Assembly (NCBI RefSeq): GCF_000173775.1
Contig: NZ_ACCD01000007.1
Location: forward strand, 62,001-126,000
DNA length: 64,000 bases
Direction: 5' to 3'
Source of the DNA: Yersinia rohdei ATCC 43380
GTDB lineage: Bacteria > Pseudomonadota > Gammaproteobacteria > Enterobacterales > Enterobacteriaceae
Shown here: positions 8,589 through 18,713 of the stretch, one piece after another
Layout of the letters: every line of letters starts with the position of its first letter
Position numbering within the stretch: position 1 is the first letter of the stretch
Notes under the pieces: generated by a model
The model's database searches: none
What the model was told of the DNA's origin: nothing
What the model saw: the letters and a program-made list of their open reading frames with translations, nothing else
Made by a program: the position numbers and the translations under genes

Positions 8589-9539
8589 ATGCTGAGCGCA
8601 TTTAAATTAAGTAACAATCGCTTATCCCGTTTGGAGCTGGATGAATCAGATGACCTGACAACCTCAATTTGGGTCGATTTAGTCGAGCCAGAAGATGGGG
8701 AGCGAGATCGCGTCCAGTCTGAATTAGGGCAAAGCCTGGCGACGCGGCCAGAGTTGGATGACATTGAGGCCTCCGCGCGCTTCTTTGAAGATGAAGATGG
8801 CCTGCATATTCACTCCTTCTTTTATTATGAAGATGCTGAAGATCATGCTGGCAACTCCACAGTGGCATTTACTATCCGTGATGGCCGCCTTTATACCTTG
8901 CGTGAGCGCGAATTACCGGCATTTCGGTTGTACCGGATGCGTGCACGTAATCAGGTACTGGTGGATGGCAATGCCTATGAATTGCTGCTGGACTTGTTCG
9001 AAACCAAAATTGAACAGCTAGCTGATGAAATCGAAAATATTTACAGCGATTTAGAAGCATTAAGCCGCGTTATTATGGAAGGCCAGCAAGGGGATGAATA
9101 CGATGCTGCGCTGTCTACGCTGGCAGAGCAGGAGGATATTGGCTGGAAAGTCAGATTGTGTCTGATGGATACCCAGCGGGCGCTAAATTTTCTGGTACGT
9201 AAAGCTCGGTTGCCCAGCGGTCAGTTGGAACAGGCTCGCGAAGTGCTACGCGATATCGAATCCTTGTTGCCACACAATGAATCCTTGTTCCAGAAAGTTA
9301 ACTTCCTGATGCAGGCGGCGATGGGTTTTATCAATATCGAACAGAACCGGATTATTAAAATCTTCTCAGTGGTTTCTGTGGTCTTTCTACCACCGACCCT
9401 GGTGGCATCCAGCTACGGGATGAACTTTGAGTTTATGCCGGAATTGAATTGGTCATTTGGCTACCCAGCGGCGATCAGTTTGATGATTATTGCCGGTCTG
9501 GCCCCCTATTTATATTTTAAACGCAAGAACTGGCTCTAA
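8589..9539 (+). CDS. corA: Magnesium/cobalt transporter CorA
   Basis: An inner-membrane Mg2+/Co2+ channel of 316 residues, identical in length to E. coli CorA. A long acidic cytoplasmic N-terminal domain ([20 protein letters not shown]) precedes two C-terminal membrane segments. The signature [11 protein letters not shown] follows the first, and the basic tail KRKNWL ends the protein. The ATG at 8589 is preceded by AAGGGAG at 8572-8578. The reading frame is open for 16 further codons upstream, but that extension is leader sequence. Regulation through the long leader is likely. Confidence 0.97.
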   Translation: MLSAFKLSNNRLSRLELDESDDLTTSIWVDLVEPEDGERDRVQSELGQSLATRPELDDIEASARFFEDEDGLHIHSFFYYEDAEDHAGNSTVAFTIRDGRLYTLRERELPAFRLYRMRARNQVLVDGNAYELLLDLFETKIEQLADEIENIYSDLEALSRVIMEGQQGDEYDAALSTLAEQEDIGWKVRLCLMDTQRALNFLVRKARLPSGQLEQAREVLRDIESLLPHNESLFQKVNFLMQAAMGFINIEQNRIIKIFSVVSVVFLPPTLVASSYGMNFEFMPELNWSFGYPAAISLMIIAGLAPYLYFKRKNWL

Positions 9540-9546
9540 CTTTCGA

Positions 9547-9592
9547 ATATGGCGTTGCAGGGATACCTAGCTACAACGCCATATTATTTTTT
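9547..9592 (+). terminator. Terminator after corA
   Basis: A perfect 11-base stem, ATATGGCGTTG / CAACGCCATAT, with a loop of about 16 bases, followed by TATTTTTTATA. Well placed eight bases after the corA stop. Confidence 0.9.
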
Positions 9593-9603
9593 ATAATCAG
9601 ATG

Positions 9604-9726
9604 GTTGGCAAAGTTGATTGAAGGGGAAATGTGCCTAATGGGTCGTAATGGCGAAAGCCGTCGGCGTGCTCATAGGTGCAGACACCGCCGACTGACTCGG
9701 AACTGAAAATACAGGTTGGTCATCAA
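9604..9726 (-). pseudogene. Possible remnant coding frame between corA and rarD (no start codon)
   Basis: On the minus strand a frame reads TCIFSSESVGGVCTYEHADG and continues FRHYDPLGTFPLQSTLPTI to a TGA, about 40 codons. Directly upstream in frame are two TGA stops and there is no ATG, GTG or TTG, so it cannot be translated as it stands. E. coli has small genes (yigF, yigG) between corA and rarD, so this could be the relic of a lost gene. It could equally be chance. Recorded mainly because the stretch is otherwise empty. Confidence 0.25.
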
Positions 9727-9754
9727 CCTCTTATAATGTTTTTAATTATAATGG

Positions 9755-10645
9755 TTAAGCACGCAGTTTACGTTGGGTATAGAGTGCATCCAGAGTGAAC
9801 AGCAATAGCGCCGCCCAGATAAAGATGAAGGTCACCATTTTATCGTTACCGATAGTCTCACCGTAAAAAGTGACTGCCAGAATAAACATCAGCGTCGGCC
9901 CTAAATACTGGAAGAAACCGAGTGTCGAGAGCCGTAAACGGGTGGCCGCCGCAGTGAAGAACAGCAGCGGAATGGTGGTAATCACCCCTGCCGCGGCTAA
10001 CAAAGCATTCAGTGAGCCAGTATTAGCACTTAGGTGGCTGGTAGGGCTGTCAGCAATAAAGAACAAATAAACCGCAGCTATCGGTAATAACCACATTGTT
10101 TCAACCAACATGCCGGTTTGGGCATCAATTCCCAGCTTTTTACGTATCAGGCCATATAAGGCAAAAGAGATGGCCAGACCCAGGGCGATTATTGGCAGTG
10201 AGCCAAACTGCCACAGCTGAATTAACACCCCGGCAAACGCCAAAGATACTGCGACCCATTGCATACGGCGAAAACGCTCGCCAAGAAATAACATGCCAAA
10301 TAGCACATTGACCAGCGGGTTAATAAAGTAACCCAAACTGGCTTCCAGCATATGGTTGTGATTTACCGCCCAGATAAATAATAGCCAATTACTGGCAATT
10401 AATACTGCGGTAACCGCGAGTAATAGCAGGCGTTTGCCATTTCTACAGGCGCTGCGAACTTGTGGCCAATGACGGCTGACAGTAAGCAATATCAGCATAA
10501 AGAAAAATGACCAGATAATCCGATGAGTTAAAATTTCATCTGCCGGCACCTGTTGGATTAGCTTGAAATAAGCAGGGGCAAGGCCCCAAATGAAATAGGC
10601 AGCCAGAGCAAAGAAAATGCCCTGACGGGTTCGTTGTTTATCCAT
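9755..10645 (-). CDS. rarD: EamA-family transporter RarD
   Basis: A 296-residue inner-membrane protein with about ten hydrophobic segments and two EamA/DMT repeats, beginning MDKQRTRQGIFFALAAYFIW, characteristic of RarD. The family is predicted to be drug/metabolite exporters; RarD itself was named from chloramphenicol sensitivity work and its substrate is uncertain. It ends in basic residues (YTQRKLRA). It lies 79 bases after yigI on the same strand and probably shares its transcript. Confidence 0.93.
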   Translation of the reverse strand: MDKQRTRQGIFFALAAYFIWGLAPAYFKLIQQVPADEILTHRIIWSFFFMLILLTVSRHWPQVRSACRNGKRLLLLAVTAVLIASNWLLFIWAVNHNHMLEASLGYFINPLVNVLFGMLFLGERFRRMQWVAVSLAFAGVLIQLWQFGSLPIIALGLAISFALYGLIRKKLGIDAQTGMLVETMWLLPIAAVYLFFIADSPTSHLSANTGSLNALLAAAGVITTIPLLFFTAAATRLRLSTLGFFQYLGPTLMFILAVTFYGETIGNDKMVTFIFIWAALLLFTLDALYTQRKLRA

Positions 10646-10724
10646 GGAGTGGCTCAGAACAAGAAAGGAGATGCGGTGAGTGTACTTAACTTCGTGCTAC
10701 TAATCATCACCGCTTAAGGTCAAA

Positions 10725-11195
10725 TTAACCGACCAGATAGGTTGCCGTTGCGCTGGCGATATGTATTTGCTGGTCATTATGCAGCTCGACCCTGGCAACA
10801 GACACTTTATTGCCACTGCGTAAAATACTGCTGCTGGCGATAAAATGCTCACCACGGCCGGGGCGCAAATAATCAACTCTTAGGTCAATAGTGCCCATTT
10901 TCGCTAGCTTCATTTGCAGTTGTTCCTGAATCAGCGGCTCATGACGAACCAGGCTGTTACCCACACAAACCAAGCCCGCAGCTACATCCAGCACCGCGGC
11001 AATAACCCCACCATGCAAAATTCTTTGCGCGATGTTTCCGACCAATTTGTCATTATTATCGAAAGTAATTTCGGCGTAATCTTGTTCAAAACGAGTGAGT
11101 TTTAAACCTAATTCACGATTAAATGGCATGTGATAAACAAAAATCTCGCCGATGAGGTGACGAGCATCTTCCAGTGTTAATGGTGTAACCGACAT
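10725..11195 (-). CDS. yigI: Hotdog-fold acyl-CoA thioesterase YigI
   Basis: 156 residues, nearly the length of E. coli YigI (155). The PaaI/YigI hotdog-fold pattern is visible: [20 protein letters not shown] in the middle, where His-Gly-Gly precedes the long helix, and [15 protein letters not shown] later. E. coli YigI hydrolyses medium- and long-chain acyl-CoA; that role is inferred. The protein is cytoplasmic, with no signal peptide. It is transcribed away from pldA and upstream of rarD. Confidence 0.88.
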   Translation of the reverse strand: MSVTPLTLEDARHLIGEIFVYHMPFNRELGLKLTRFEQDYAEITFDNNDKLVGNIAQRILHGGVIAAVLDVAAGLVCVGNSLVRHEPLIQEQLQMKLAKMGTIDLRVDYLRPGRGEHFIASSSILRSGNKVSVARVELHNDQQIHIASATATYLVG

Positions 11196-11398
11196 TGCAC
11201 TTTATTCTCTTAGTCATGGCCCACAGTGCCAATTACTGTGGGTGTTAGTTAATTAATTGTTTATTTTATGCCCCTATTTTGTTGTTTTCCAGTTGTTAAC
11301 TCATAAATATAAACAAGACTAATCCCCTATAACATTTGTGTGTAGAATGAGCTGTTTTCATTACAAATAGAAATAATTTACAAAATGACGGGGGAGTT

Positions 11399-12268
11399 AT
11401 GGGAAAGTTTTGGCGAATAATAGTGGCATTATTGCTGGTGCCAACGTTGGCGCAAGCAGAAGACGTAAAGGATAAACAGGCTCCTGCGGCACGTGGCAGT
11501 ATCATCGCGGCCATGTTGGAAGATCACGACAATCCATTCTTGCTTTATCCTTATGAAACCAACTATTTACTGTACACCTATACCAGCGATATCAACAAAG
11601 ACGCGATTAGCTCTTATGATTGGGCTGAAAATGCTAAAAAAGACGAAGTTAAATTCCAACTGAGTTTAGGCTTCCCAATTTGGCGTGGTATTGCGGGTGA
11701 AAATTCATTACTGGGTGCCTCTTATACTCAGCGGTCTTGGTGGCAGGCATCTAATAGTGATGAATCCGCCCCATTCCGTGAAACCAACTACGAACCGCAG
11801 ATGTTCCTGGCATGGGCAACCGATTATGAGTTTGCTGGCTGGACTTTCCGGGAGGTTGAATTTGGTTTTAACCACCAATCCAATGGTAAAGCTGATCCAA
11901 CTTCACGTAGTTGGAATCGTGTTTATACCCGTGTAATGGCACAGCGCGGCAATTTGGAAGTTGACCTGAAGCCTTGGTTCCGTCTTCAGGAAAGCGATGC
12001 AAAAGATGACAACCCCGATATCACTAAATACATGGGTTATTATCGTCTGAAAGTCGGCTATGCTCTGGGCAACAGTGTGTTCAGCATTGATGGCCGCTAT
12101 AACTGGAATACCGGCTATGGTGGTGCAGAAATGGGCTGGAGCTATCCAATCACTAAAAATGTGCGTTTCTATACCCAAGTGTTCAGTGGCTATGGTGAGT
12201 CAATGATTGACTATAACTTTAGGCAAACACGGGTGGGTATGGGTATCATGTTGAATGATGTCCTTTAA
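11399..12268 (+). CDS. pldA: Outer membrane phospholipase A (OMPLA)
   Basis: A 289-residue outer-membrane beta-barrel lipase, the same length as E. coli PldA, which degrades phospholipids that have flipped into the outer leaflet. The signal peptide ends near ALAQA (residues 17-20). The catalytic triad is visible in NHQSNG...SWNR: H159, S161 and N173, with the same 14-residue spacing between His and Asn as in E. coli. The ATG at 11399 follows GGGGGAG. recQ follows downstream as in E. coli. Confidence 0.97.
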   Translation: MGKFWRIIVALLLVPTLAQAEDVKDKQAPAARGSIIAAMLEDHDNPFLLYPYETNYLLYTYTSDINKDAISSYDWAENAKKDEVKFQLSLGFPIWRGIAGENSLLGASYTQRSWWQASNSDESAPFRETNYEPQMFLAWATDYEFAGWTFREVEFGFNHQSNGKADPTSRSWNRVYTRVMAQRGNLEVDLKPWFRLQESDAKDDNPDITKYMGYYRLKVGYALGNSVFSIDGRYNWNTGYGGAEMGWSYPITKNVRFYTQVFSGYGESMIDYNFRQTRVGMGIMLNDVL

Positions 12269-12344
12269 CGTCATCCGGCGTTAGAAAAGTTTCAGACACA
12301 GGCCGGTTAACCTGCCTGTGCAGATCTAAAAGTTGGGGAAGAGT

Positions 12345-14177
12345 GTGTCAACCGCAGCAGTGATAAATAGGGAATTATTGGCAGAGCAAGTATTGCGAGA
12401 TACTTTCGGCTATCAGCAATTCCGGCCCGGACAACAAGAAATTATCAACGCCACCTTATCAGGGCAAGACTGCCTGGTAGTGATGCCAACCGGTGGGGGT
12501 AAATCCTTGTGTTATCAGATTCCGGCACTGGTGACGGAGGGCTTAACGCTGGTGGTTTCCCCGTTAATCTCCCTGATGAAAGACCAGGTTGACCAACTGC
12601 TGGCCTATGGCGTGGGGGCGGGGTGCTTAAACTCATCGCAAACACGTGAACAGCAATTGGCAGTGATGGACGGTTGTCGCAGTGGTCAAATTAAACTGCT
12701 GTATATCGCGCCAGAACGTCTGGTAATGGAGAGCTTTCTTGATCAACTGCATCAGTGGCGTCCGGCTCTGTTGGCGGTGGACGAAGCCCATTGTATTTCC
12801 CAATGGGGGCATGATTTCCGCCCGGAATATCGTGCTCTTGGTCAGTTAAAGCAACGTTTCCCCGATTTACCGGTTATTGCTCTGACCGCTACGGCGGATG
12901 AAGCGACGCGCGGTGATATTGTGCGTTTGCTCAATTTAGAAAATCCATTGATTCAGGTCAGTAGCTTTGACCGCCCCAATATCCGCTATACCTTGGTCGA
13001 GAAGTTCAAACCTCTGGACCAATTATGGCGTTTTGTCCAAGACCAACGCGGTAAAAGTGGCATTATTTATTGTAATAGCCGGGCAAAAGTGGAAGACACT
13101 ACCGCCCGCTTGCAAAGCCGTGGTTTGAGTGTCGCGGCTTATCATGCCGGGCTGGATAACGAACGCCGGGCGCATGTGCAGGAAGCTTTTCAGCGCGATG
13201 ACCTACAAGTGGTGGTCGCCACTGTTGCCTTCGGGATGGGGATTAATAAACCGAATGTCCGCTTTGTAGTGCATTTTGATATTCCGCGCACTATCGAATC
13301 TTACTATCAGGAAACCGGTCGCGCCGGGCGTGATGGTTTGCCCGCCGAAGCTATGCTGCTGTATGACCCGGCCGACATGGCGTGGTTGCGCCGCTGTCTG
13401 GAAGAAAAACCGGCGGGCGCACAACAAGATATCGAGCGGCATAAACTCAATGCGATGGGCGCGTTTGCCGAAGCCCAAACTTGTCGCCGGTTAGTGTTAC
13501 TCAACTATTTTGGTGAGGGTAAACAGCAATCTTGCGGTAACTGCGATATTTGCCTTGATCCACCCAAGCGCTATGACGGGCTAGCTGATGCACAAAAAGC
13601 GCTATCTTGTGTGTATCGGGTTGGGCAGCGTTTTGGTTTGGGGTATATCGTCGAAGTGCTGCGCGGGGCCAATAATCAGCGCATTCGTGAATTTGGTCAT
13701 GACAAACTATCCGTCTATGGTCTTGGTCGCGAACAAAGTCATGAGCACTGGGTCAGTGTATTGCGCCAGCTGATTCACCTGGGGCTACTGAGCCAAAATA
13801 TTGCGATGTTCTCTGCCTTACAACTGACAGAAGCCGCCCGCCCGGTATTACGTGCTGAATTGCCATTGCAACTGGCGGTGCCGCGAATTCAGAGCTTGAA
13901 AGCCCGCAGCAGTGCCAATCAAAAATCCTATGGCGGCAATTATGACCGCAAGTTATTTGCCAAATTACGCAAATTGCGCAAATCTATCGCTGACGAAGGC
14001 AATATCCCGCCTTACGTGGTATTTAACGATACCACTTTGTTAGAGATGGCGGAGCAGATGCCGATTACCGCCAGCGAGCTATTGAGTGTTAATGGTGTTG
14101 GGCAGCGGAAGTTGGAGCGTTTTGGCGCACCTTTCATGGCCATGATCCGTGACCATGTAGATAATAACGACGACTAA
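12345..14177 (+). CDS. recQ: ATP-dependent DNA helicase RecQ
   Basis: A superfamily 2 helicase for recombination and replication-fork repair. I chose the GTG at 12345 (610 residues; E. coli 609) because GGGGAAG lies just upstream; the frame is open to a TTG at 12333. Visible features are the motif 0 region [10 protein letters not shown], Walker A PTGGGKS (about 48-54), DEAHC near 146, and motif [12 protein letters not shown]. The RQC zinc-binding cysteines CRRL...CGNCDIC and a C-terminal HRDC domain (about 530-610) are also present. Nothing is missing. Confidence 0.97.
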   Translation: MSTAAVINRELLAEQVLRDTFGYQQFRPGQQEIINATLSGQDCLVVMPTGGGKSLCYQIPALVTEGLTLVVSPLISLMKDQVDQLLAYGVGAGCLNSSQTREQQLAVMDGCRSGQIKLLYIAPERLVMESFLDQLHQWRPALLAVDEAHCISQWGHDFRPEYRALGQLKQRFPDLPVIALTATADEATRGDIVRLLNLENPLIQVSSFDRPNIRYTLVEKFKPLDQLWRFVQDQRGKSGIIYCNSRAKVEDTTARLQSRGLSVAAYHAGLDNERRAHVQEAFQRDDLQVVVATVAFGMGINKPNVRFVVHFDIPRTIESYYQETGRAGRDGLPAEAMLLYDPADMAWLRRCLEEKPAGAQQDIERHKLNAMGAFAEAQTCRRLVLLNYFGEGKQQSCGNCDICLDPPKRYDGLADAQKALSCVYRVGQRFGLGYIVEVLRGANNQRIREFGHDKLSVYGLGREQSHEHWVSVLRQLIHLGLLSQNIAMFSALQLTEAARPVLRAELPLQLAVPRIQSLKARSSANQKSYGGNYDRKLFAKLRKLRKSIADEGNIPPYVVFNDTTLLEMAEQMPITASELLSVNGVGQRKLERFGAPFMAMIRDHVDNNDD

Positions 14178-14208
14178 TTCACTCTTTTCCTGCCCCGAGG
14201 TTTTGCTC

Positions 14209-14829
14209 ATGTTAATGCTATTTCTGACTGTTGCGCTGGTGCACTTGGTGGCTCTGATGAGCCCGGGGCCTGATTTCTTTTTTGTCTCACAAACTGCCGC
14301 CAGCCGTTCGCGCCGCGAGGCCATGATGGGGGTGGTCGGGATTTCGCTGGGCATTGTTATCTGGGCGGGTGTGGCTCTGATGGGGCTGAATCTTCTCTTG
14401 CAGAAAATGGCGTGGTTACATCAGATTATTATGGTCGGTGGCGGATTATATCTGTGCTGGATGGGGTGGCAGTTGCTGAAATCCGCTCGGGCGAAACAAG
14501 ATGTTGCCGCAGGTGAGGTGCAGGTCGTGTTGCCCGCCCGTGGCCGGACTTTCCTGCGCGGTTTTCTAACCAATCTTTCAAACCCTAAAGCTGTTATCTA
14601 TTTCGGCAGCGTATTTTCACTGTTTGTGGGTGATAGTGTCAGTGCTGGCGCGCGCTGGGGCTTGTTTATCATGATAGTGGCGGAAACATTCGTGTGGTTT
14701 AGCGTAGTGGCCTGCATATTTGCTTTACCGGTGATGCGCCGTGGTTATCAGCGCGTATCCAAATGGATTGATGGCTTGGCTGGAGTGTTGTTTACTGGTT
14801 TTGGCATTCATTTGATTTTATCCCGCTAG
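14209..14829 (+). CDS. rhtC: LysE-family threonine exporter RhtC
   Basis: 206 residues from the ATG at 14209 (MLMLFLTVALVHLVALMSPG), matching the E. coli start and length. A TTG two codons earlier is an in-frame extension with no support. LysE/RhtB family signatures are present: the SPGPDFFF motif near the N-terminus, LTNLSNPKAVIYFGS in the middle, and five or six membrane segments. RhtC exports L-threonine across the inner membrane. It is convergent with rhtB, separated by a hairpin terminator. Confidence 0.94.
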   Translation: MLMLFLTVALVHLVALMSPGPDFFFVSQTAASRSRREAMMGVVGISLGIVIWAGVALMGLNLLLQKMAWLHQIIMVGGGLYLCWMGWQLLKSARAKQDVAAGEVQVVLPARGRTFLRGFLTNLSNPKAVIYFGSVFSLFVGDSVSAGARWGLFIMIVAETFVWFSVVACIFALPVMRRGYQRVSKWIDGLAGVLFTGFGIHLILSR

Positions 14830-14849
14830 CCGGTATGGCGCTAAACTAA

Positions 14850-14882
14850 TAAATCCACCGGCAGATTTCTCCGGTGGATTCA
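14850..14882. terminator. Bidirectional hairpin between rhtC and rhtB
   Basis: A perfect 10-base stem, AATCCACCGG / CCGGTGGATT, with a 9-base loop, sits between the convergent stops. T-runs are short on both sides, so its strength as an intrinsic terminator is uncertain. Confidence 0.65.
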
Positions 14883-14888
14883 GCCACA

Positions 14889-15509
14889 TTATACTTTTCT
14901 GGCAGTTGCCAGTATTGCCCCAACCAGCATGAATAGACCGCCAAATATTCTGTTCAATAATTTCATTTGTTGCGGTGATTTAATCCAGCCAGCAATTCGT
15001 GTGGCAAGGGTGGCATAGCCAATCATCACGATGATATCAACAATGACGCTGGTGCAGCCCAGAATCAAATATTGTGCCACCTGCGGTTGATTTGGCAGCA
15101 CAAATTGCGGGAATAATGCGGCCAGAAAAACAATGCTTTTCGGGTTGGTCAGGTTAACAAATACCGCCCGTTTAAAGAGTTTCCGCCGTGGCATACTGTT
15201 GGCTAATGCATGCAAATCCAGCGCACCGGCGGCGCGCCATTGTTGGATGCCAAGCCAGATTAAATACGCCGCGCCTAGCCATTTTAATATTTCAAATGCC
15301 AGCAGCGATTGTGAAATCAGTGCGCCCAGTCCCACACCAACCAGCACAATATGCACGGCTAATCCAAGTTGTAATCCGCAAATTGAGGCCACCACCCCAC
15401 GGGTGCCGTGACTGATGGCGGTGCTCATGGTGTTAATGGCACCAGAACCAGGGGACAGACTGAGGATAAGTGTTGTCAGCAAATAAGTTAACCACCAGTC
15501 TAAGGTCAT
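14889..15509 (-). CDS. rhtB: LysE-family homoserine/homoserine lactone exporter RhtB
   Basis: 206 residues from the ATG at 15509 ([20 protein letters not shown]), equal to E. coli RhtB. A TTG two codons upstream is in frame but unlikely. The LysE signature [15 protein letters not shown] and the segment [19 protein letters not shown] are clear. It exports homoserine and related compounds across the inner membrane. It is divergent from pldB. rhtC and rhtB lie as convergent neighbours, as in E. coli. Confidence 0.94.
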   Translation of the reverse strand: MTLDWWLTYLLTTLILSLSPGSGAINTMSTAISHGTRGVVASICGLQLGLAVHIVLVGVGLGALISQSLLAFEILKWLGAAYLIWLGIQQWRAAGALDLHALANSMPRRKLFKRAVFVNLTNPKSIVFLAALFPQFVLPNQPQVAQYLILGCTSVIVDIIVMIGYATLATRIAGWIKSPQQMKLLNRIFGGLFMLVGAILATARKV

Positions 15510-15616
15510 CGGCAAAGCTCCCGGAATGCGTAAATTTATGCCACAATACTCTATTGCTAATAGTTGTGCTATGGCTCACAAAACGACGATTTGTTCACTA
15601 AATAGCGAGCGAGGCT

Positions 15617-16630
15617 ATGCCGTTAGATAATCAAATGAATAGCTGGTTAACCCGTGAAGAGCAGTTTGCTGCTTTTGTTAACGGCCCATTGCTCGATTTC
15701 TGGCAGCAGCGCGATGAAGATGAGTTTATGGGGGTTGATAATATTCCCATTCGCTATGTTCGTTTTTGTGCACCACTTCATACTCGTGTTGTGGTCGTGG
15801 TGCCCGGTCGTATTGAAAGCTACATTAAATATCCTGAAGTGGCTTACGATCTTTTCCAGCAAGGCTATGATGTCATAGTGCTGGATCATCGTGGTCAGGG
15901 GAGATCCGGGCGCATGCTTGCGGATCATCACCGTGGTCATGTGATCAAGTTCGATGATTATATTGAAGATTTTGCGCAGCTCATGGCGCGGGAAATAACC
16001 CATAGCCATTATCAACAACGTTTTGCTTTGGCTCATTCTATGGGCGGGGCAATTCTGACGCGTTTTCTGGCAAAAGAGCCGCAGGCATTTGATGCCGTGG
16101 CACTTTGTGCCCCCATGTTTGGGATTCATTTGCCGATGCCGGGTTGGTTGGCTCACCGGATTGTTGATTGGGCCGAAGGGCATCAGAAACTGCGGGATTA
16201 TTATGCCATCGGCACCGGTCAGTGGCGGCCATTGCCGTATCTGGTTAATATGCTGACTCACAGTCGCGAGCGCTATCGCCGCTATTTGCGCCAATATGCG
16301 GACACCCCGGACATCCGCGTCGGCGGGCCGACATATCATTGGATCCGTGAAAGTTTGCTGGTGGGTGAGCAAATTATTGCGCAAGCCGATAAAATTACGA
16401 CACCGGTTTTGTTATTGCAGGCCAGTGAGGATCGGGTGGTACATAACCCGGCCCATAATGCTTTTTCTCAGGCTATGACTCTGGCGGGACACCCTTGTGA
16501 AGGGGGCGAACCTAAGGTCATTCAAGGGGCACGCCATGAGATCCTGTTCGAGCGGGACCAGCTGCGTGCCGAGGCGCTAAGCGCCATATTGCGTTTTTTT
16601 GCGCAACATCAACCATCAGTCAGCCGCTAG
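15617..16630 (+). CDS. pldB: Lysophospholipase L2
   Basis: A 337-residue alpha/beta-hydrolase (E. coli PldB 340) that hydrolyses lysophospholipids. The nucleophile elbow reads ALAHSMGGA with S141, an earlier conserved block reads LDHRGQGRSGR (about 89-99), and the likely catalytic His is in GARHEILFE near the C-terminus. There is no signal peptide. It probably acts together with OMPLA in turnover of damaged phospholipids. yigL follows within 35 bases on the same strand. Confidence 0.95.
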   Translation: MPLDNQMNSWLTREEQFAAFVNGPLLDFWQQRDEDEFMGVDNIPIRYVRFCAPLHTRVVVVVPGRIESYIKYPEVAYDLFQQGYDVIVLDHRGQGRSGRMLADHHRGHVIKFDDYIEDFAQLMAREITHSHYQQRFALAHSMGGAILTRFLAKEPQAFDAVALCAPMFGIHLPMPGWLAHRIVDWAEGHQKLRDYYAIGTGQWRPLPYLVNMLTHSRERYRRYLRQYADTPDIRVGGPTYHWIRESLLVGEQIIAQADKITTPVLLLQASEDRVVHNPAHNAFSQAMTLAGHPCEGGEPKVIQGARHEILFERDQLRAEALSAILRFFAQHQPSVSR

Positions 16631-16664
16631 GCTCCGACACCACCAGAGGTTAGAACATACCGTT

Positions 16665-17474
16665 ATGTATCATGTTGTTGCTTCCGATTTAGATGGCACC
16701 TTGCTATCACCTGACCATATTCTGACGCCTTACGCCAAAGAAACACTTAAGTTGCTGACGCAGCGTGATGTGCATTTCGTGTTCGCGACCGGGCGTCATC
16801 ATATCGACGTGGCGCAAATCCGCGATAGCCTGGAGATAAGTGCTTTTATGATTACCTCCAATGGCGCGCGTGTGCACAACACCGCAGGGGAACTGATTTT
16901 CAGTCATAACCTTGATGCTGATATTGCCCGCGATTTGTACAATATCGAACACCATAATCCGGATATCCTGACCAACGTCTATTTGAACGATGAATGGTAT
17001 ATGAACCGCGAAAGCCCGGCGCAGAAAGCGTTTTTCCAAGAGTCGGTGTTCAATTATAAAGTGTTCGAACCTGCTTTGCTGCCGACCGATGGCGTATGTA
17101 AGGTTTACTTCACTTGTGAAGATCACGACAAGTTATTGATTTTGGAAGAAGCCATCAATGCACGTTGGGGCGATCGGGTTAATGTGAGTTTCTCCTTCCC
17201 AACTTGTCTGGAAGTGATGGGCGGCGGGGTCTCCAAGGGGCATGCGCTGGAGCAAGTTGCCAAAATTATTGGTTATTCGCTGAAAGAATGTATCGCTTTT
17301 GGTGATGGGATGAATGATTTGGAAATGCTGTCCATGTCAGGTAAAGGTTGCATCATGCGTGATGCCCATCAGCGCCTGAAAGATATGCTACCGAATCTGG
17401 AAGTGATTGGCTCGAATGCAGATGATGCTGTACCTCATTATCTGCGGAAAATGTTCTTAGGAACAGACCAGTAA
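16665..17474 (+). CDS. yigL: HAD-family (Cof-type) phosphatase YigL
   Basis: 269 residues from the ATG at 16665 (MYHVVASDLDGTLLSPDH), matching the E. coli start; the frame is open into pldB but that extension is spurious. It has the DLDGTLL nucleophile motif (D8, D10), a Cof-type cap domain, and the motif-IV run CIAFGDGMNDLEML. E. coli YigL is a pyridoxal-phosphate and sugar-phosphate phosphatase involved in relief of sugar-phosphate stress; this role is inferred. In E. coli yigM-metR-metE would follow; here the glp block follows instead. Confidence 0.93.
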   Translation: MYHVVASDLDGTLLSPDHILTPYAKETLKLLTQRDVHFVFATGRHHIDVAQIRDSLEISAFMITSNGARVHNTAGELIFSHNLDADIARDLYNIEHHNPDILTNVYLNDEWYMNRESPAQKAFFQESVFNYKVFEPALLPTDGVCKVYFTCEDHDKLLILEEAINARWGDRVNVSFSFPTCLEVMGGGVSKGHALEQVAKIIGYSLKECIAFGDGMNDLEMLSMSGKGCIMRDAHQRLKDMLPNLEVIGSNADDAVPHYLRKMFLGTDQ

Positions 17475-17497
17475 TTTATTGTTTTTAATCAATAATA

Positions 17498-17528
17498 ATG
17501 GCGCACTTATATCGTGCGCCATTTTTTA
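17498..17528 (+). terminator. Terminator after yigL
   Basis: A perfect 9-base stem, ATGGCGCAC / GTGCGCCAT, with a 7-base loop is followed by six T. It lies between the convergent yigL and glpQ genes. Confidence 0.9.
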
Positions 17529-17555
17529 TTTATTCTGATGCCCCAGACCATCAGC

Positions 17556-18680
17556 TTACTGATGCTGCCCCTGTTTTTGCAGGAATTGGACACCTTTATC
17601 TGGGAAGTCGGTAAATACCCCATCAACCTGTGCTTGATTATAGATAATATCAAACAGCTGATTCACGTCAGTGGCGTATTTAGGCAGCTTGTCAGCACGG
17701 ATGGTGAATGGATGAACCATCATGTTACTGGCATGAGCTTCTTTCACCATATTGGTCAGCTTGATGTTATCTGGTGTGGAAGTCTCGACCACCAGCATGT
17801 GGTAGTCAGGGCCGATACCGTCAGCATATTGCGCGATTTGCTTCATCGCGCCCGGCTTGAACATCCAGTCATAGCTGTAATTCACCCATTTGCCATCAGG
17901 TTTTTGTTCGTAGGTTTCGTTCCAATCAGTATAAGCCACCAGTTGAACCAGTTTCAGGTTCATACCCATCTTCGGCTCTAACTCATTTTTAATGCGCTTT
18001 AATTCATTCGCATCAAAGCATTGCAGATAAACGTTGTCAGCTTTGGTGGTGTAACCGTACTGCTTGAGCACTTCCAGCACTTTGGTGGAAATATCTTTAC
18101 CTTCCTGCTGGTGGAACCAAGGGGCTTTGATTTCAGGATAAATACCGACATTTTTACCGGTCGAATGATTCAGCCCCTGAACAAATTCAATCTCTTCCTG
18201 GAAAGTGTGCACGCGGAAGTCAGATTTGCCCATTGGGAAGCGGCCCGGATAGCTCTGCACTTTTTTACCGTCTTTACCAATATCAAAGCCTTCGGTAAAT
18301 TTCAGAGACTTGATTTCCGGCAGAGTAAAATCAATGGCGTAGTAGCGGCCATCTTTACGCGCCCTGTCGGGGAAGCGCTCGGCGACATCTGTCACCCGAT
18401 CCAGATAATGGTCGTGCAGAACCACCAACTCATTATCTTTGGTCATCACCAAATCTTGTTCAAGATAATCAGCGCCTTGTGCATAAGCCATTGCTTTGGC
18501 CGGCAGTGAATGCTCTGGCAAATAGCCACTGGCACCGCGATGCGCGATAACAACTTTGTTAGTTGGCGGTTTAGTCAGTGCGGATTCATTTGTGGCAGAT
18601 GACTCCGCCGCGTACGCCATACCTGTTACTGAAGATGCCAGAATAATACTCGCCACCAGTGATTTGATGTGGATTTGCAT
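17556..18680 (-). CDS. glpQ: Periplasmic glycerophosphodiester phosphodiesterase GlpQ
   Basis: A 374-residue GDPD-family enzyme (E. coli 358) with a signal peptide ending near MAYA (about residue 24), so it is periplasmic. Catalytic features include VIAHRGASGYLPEHS (metal and active-site residues), EQDLVMTKDNELVVLHDHYL, and YPEIKAPWFHQQEGKD. It cleaves glycerophosphodiesters to glycerol-3-phosphate, which GlpT imports. It is downstream of glpT on the same strand, but a terminator-like hairpin lies between them, suggesting reduced expression relative to glpT. Confidence 0.96.
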   Translation of the reverse strand: MQIHIKSLVASIILASSVTGMAYAAESSATNESALTKPPTNKVVIAHRGASGYLPEHSLPAKAMAYAQGADYLEQDLVMTKDNELVVLHDHYLDRVTDVAERFPDRARKDGRYYAIDFTLPEIKSLKFTEGFDIGKDGKKVQSYPGRFPMGKSDFRVHTFQEEIEFVQGLNHSTGKNVGIYPEIKAPWFHQQEGKDISTKVLEVLKQYGYTTKADNVYLQCFDANELKRIKNELEPKMGMNLKLVQLVAYTDWNETYEQKPDGKWVNYSYDWMFKPGAMKQIAQYADGIGPDYHMLVVETSTPDNIKLTNMVKEAHASNMMVHPFTIRADKLPKYATDVNQLFDIIYNQAQVDGVFTDFPDKGVQFLQKQGQHQ

Positions 18681-18713
18681 TAATAGTGCTCCATTTATCA
18701 GTTTTAGAGTATA

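Noticed and set aside
15647-16384. 245-codon frame antisense to pldB
   Set aside because: Long, but fully inside pldB on the other strand and with no recognisable protein features; a shadow of coding sequence.
18021-18509. 162-codon frame antisense to glpQ
   Set aside because: A clear shadow of glpQ; no start signal.
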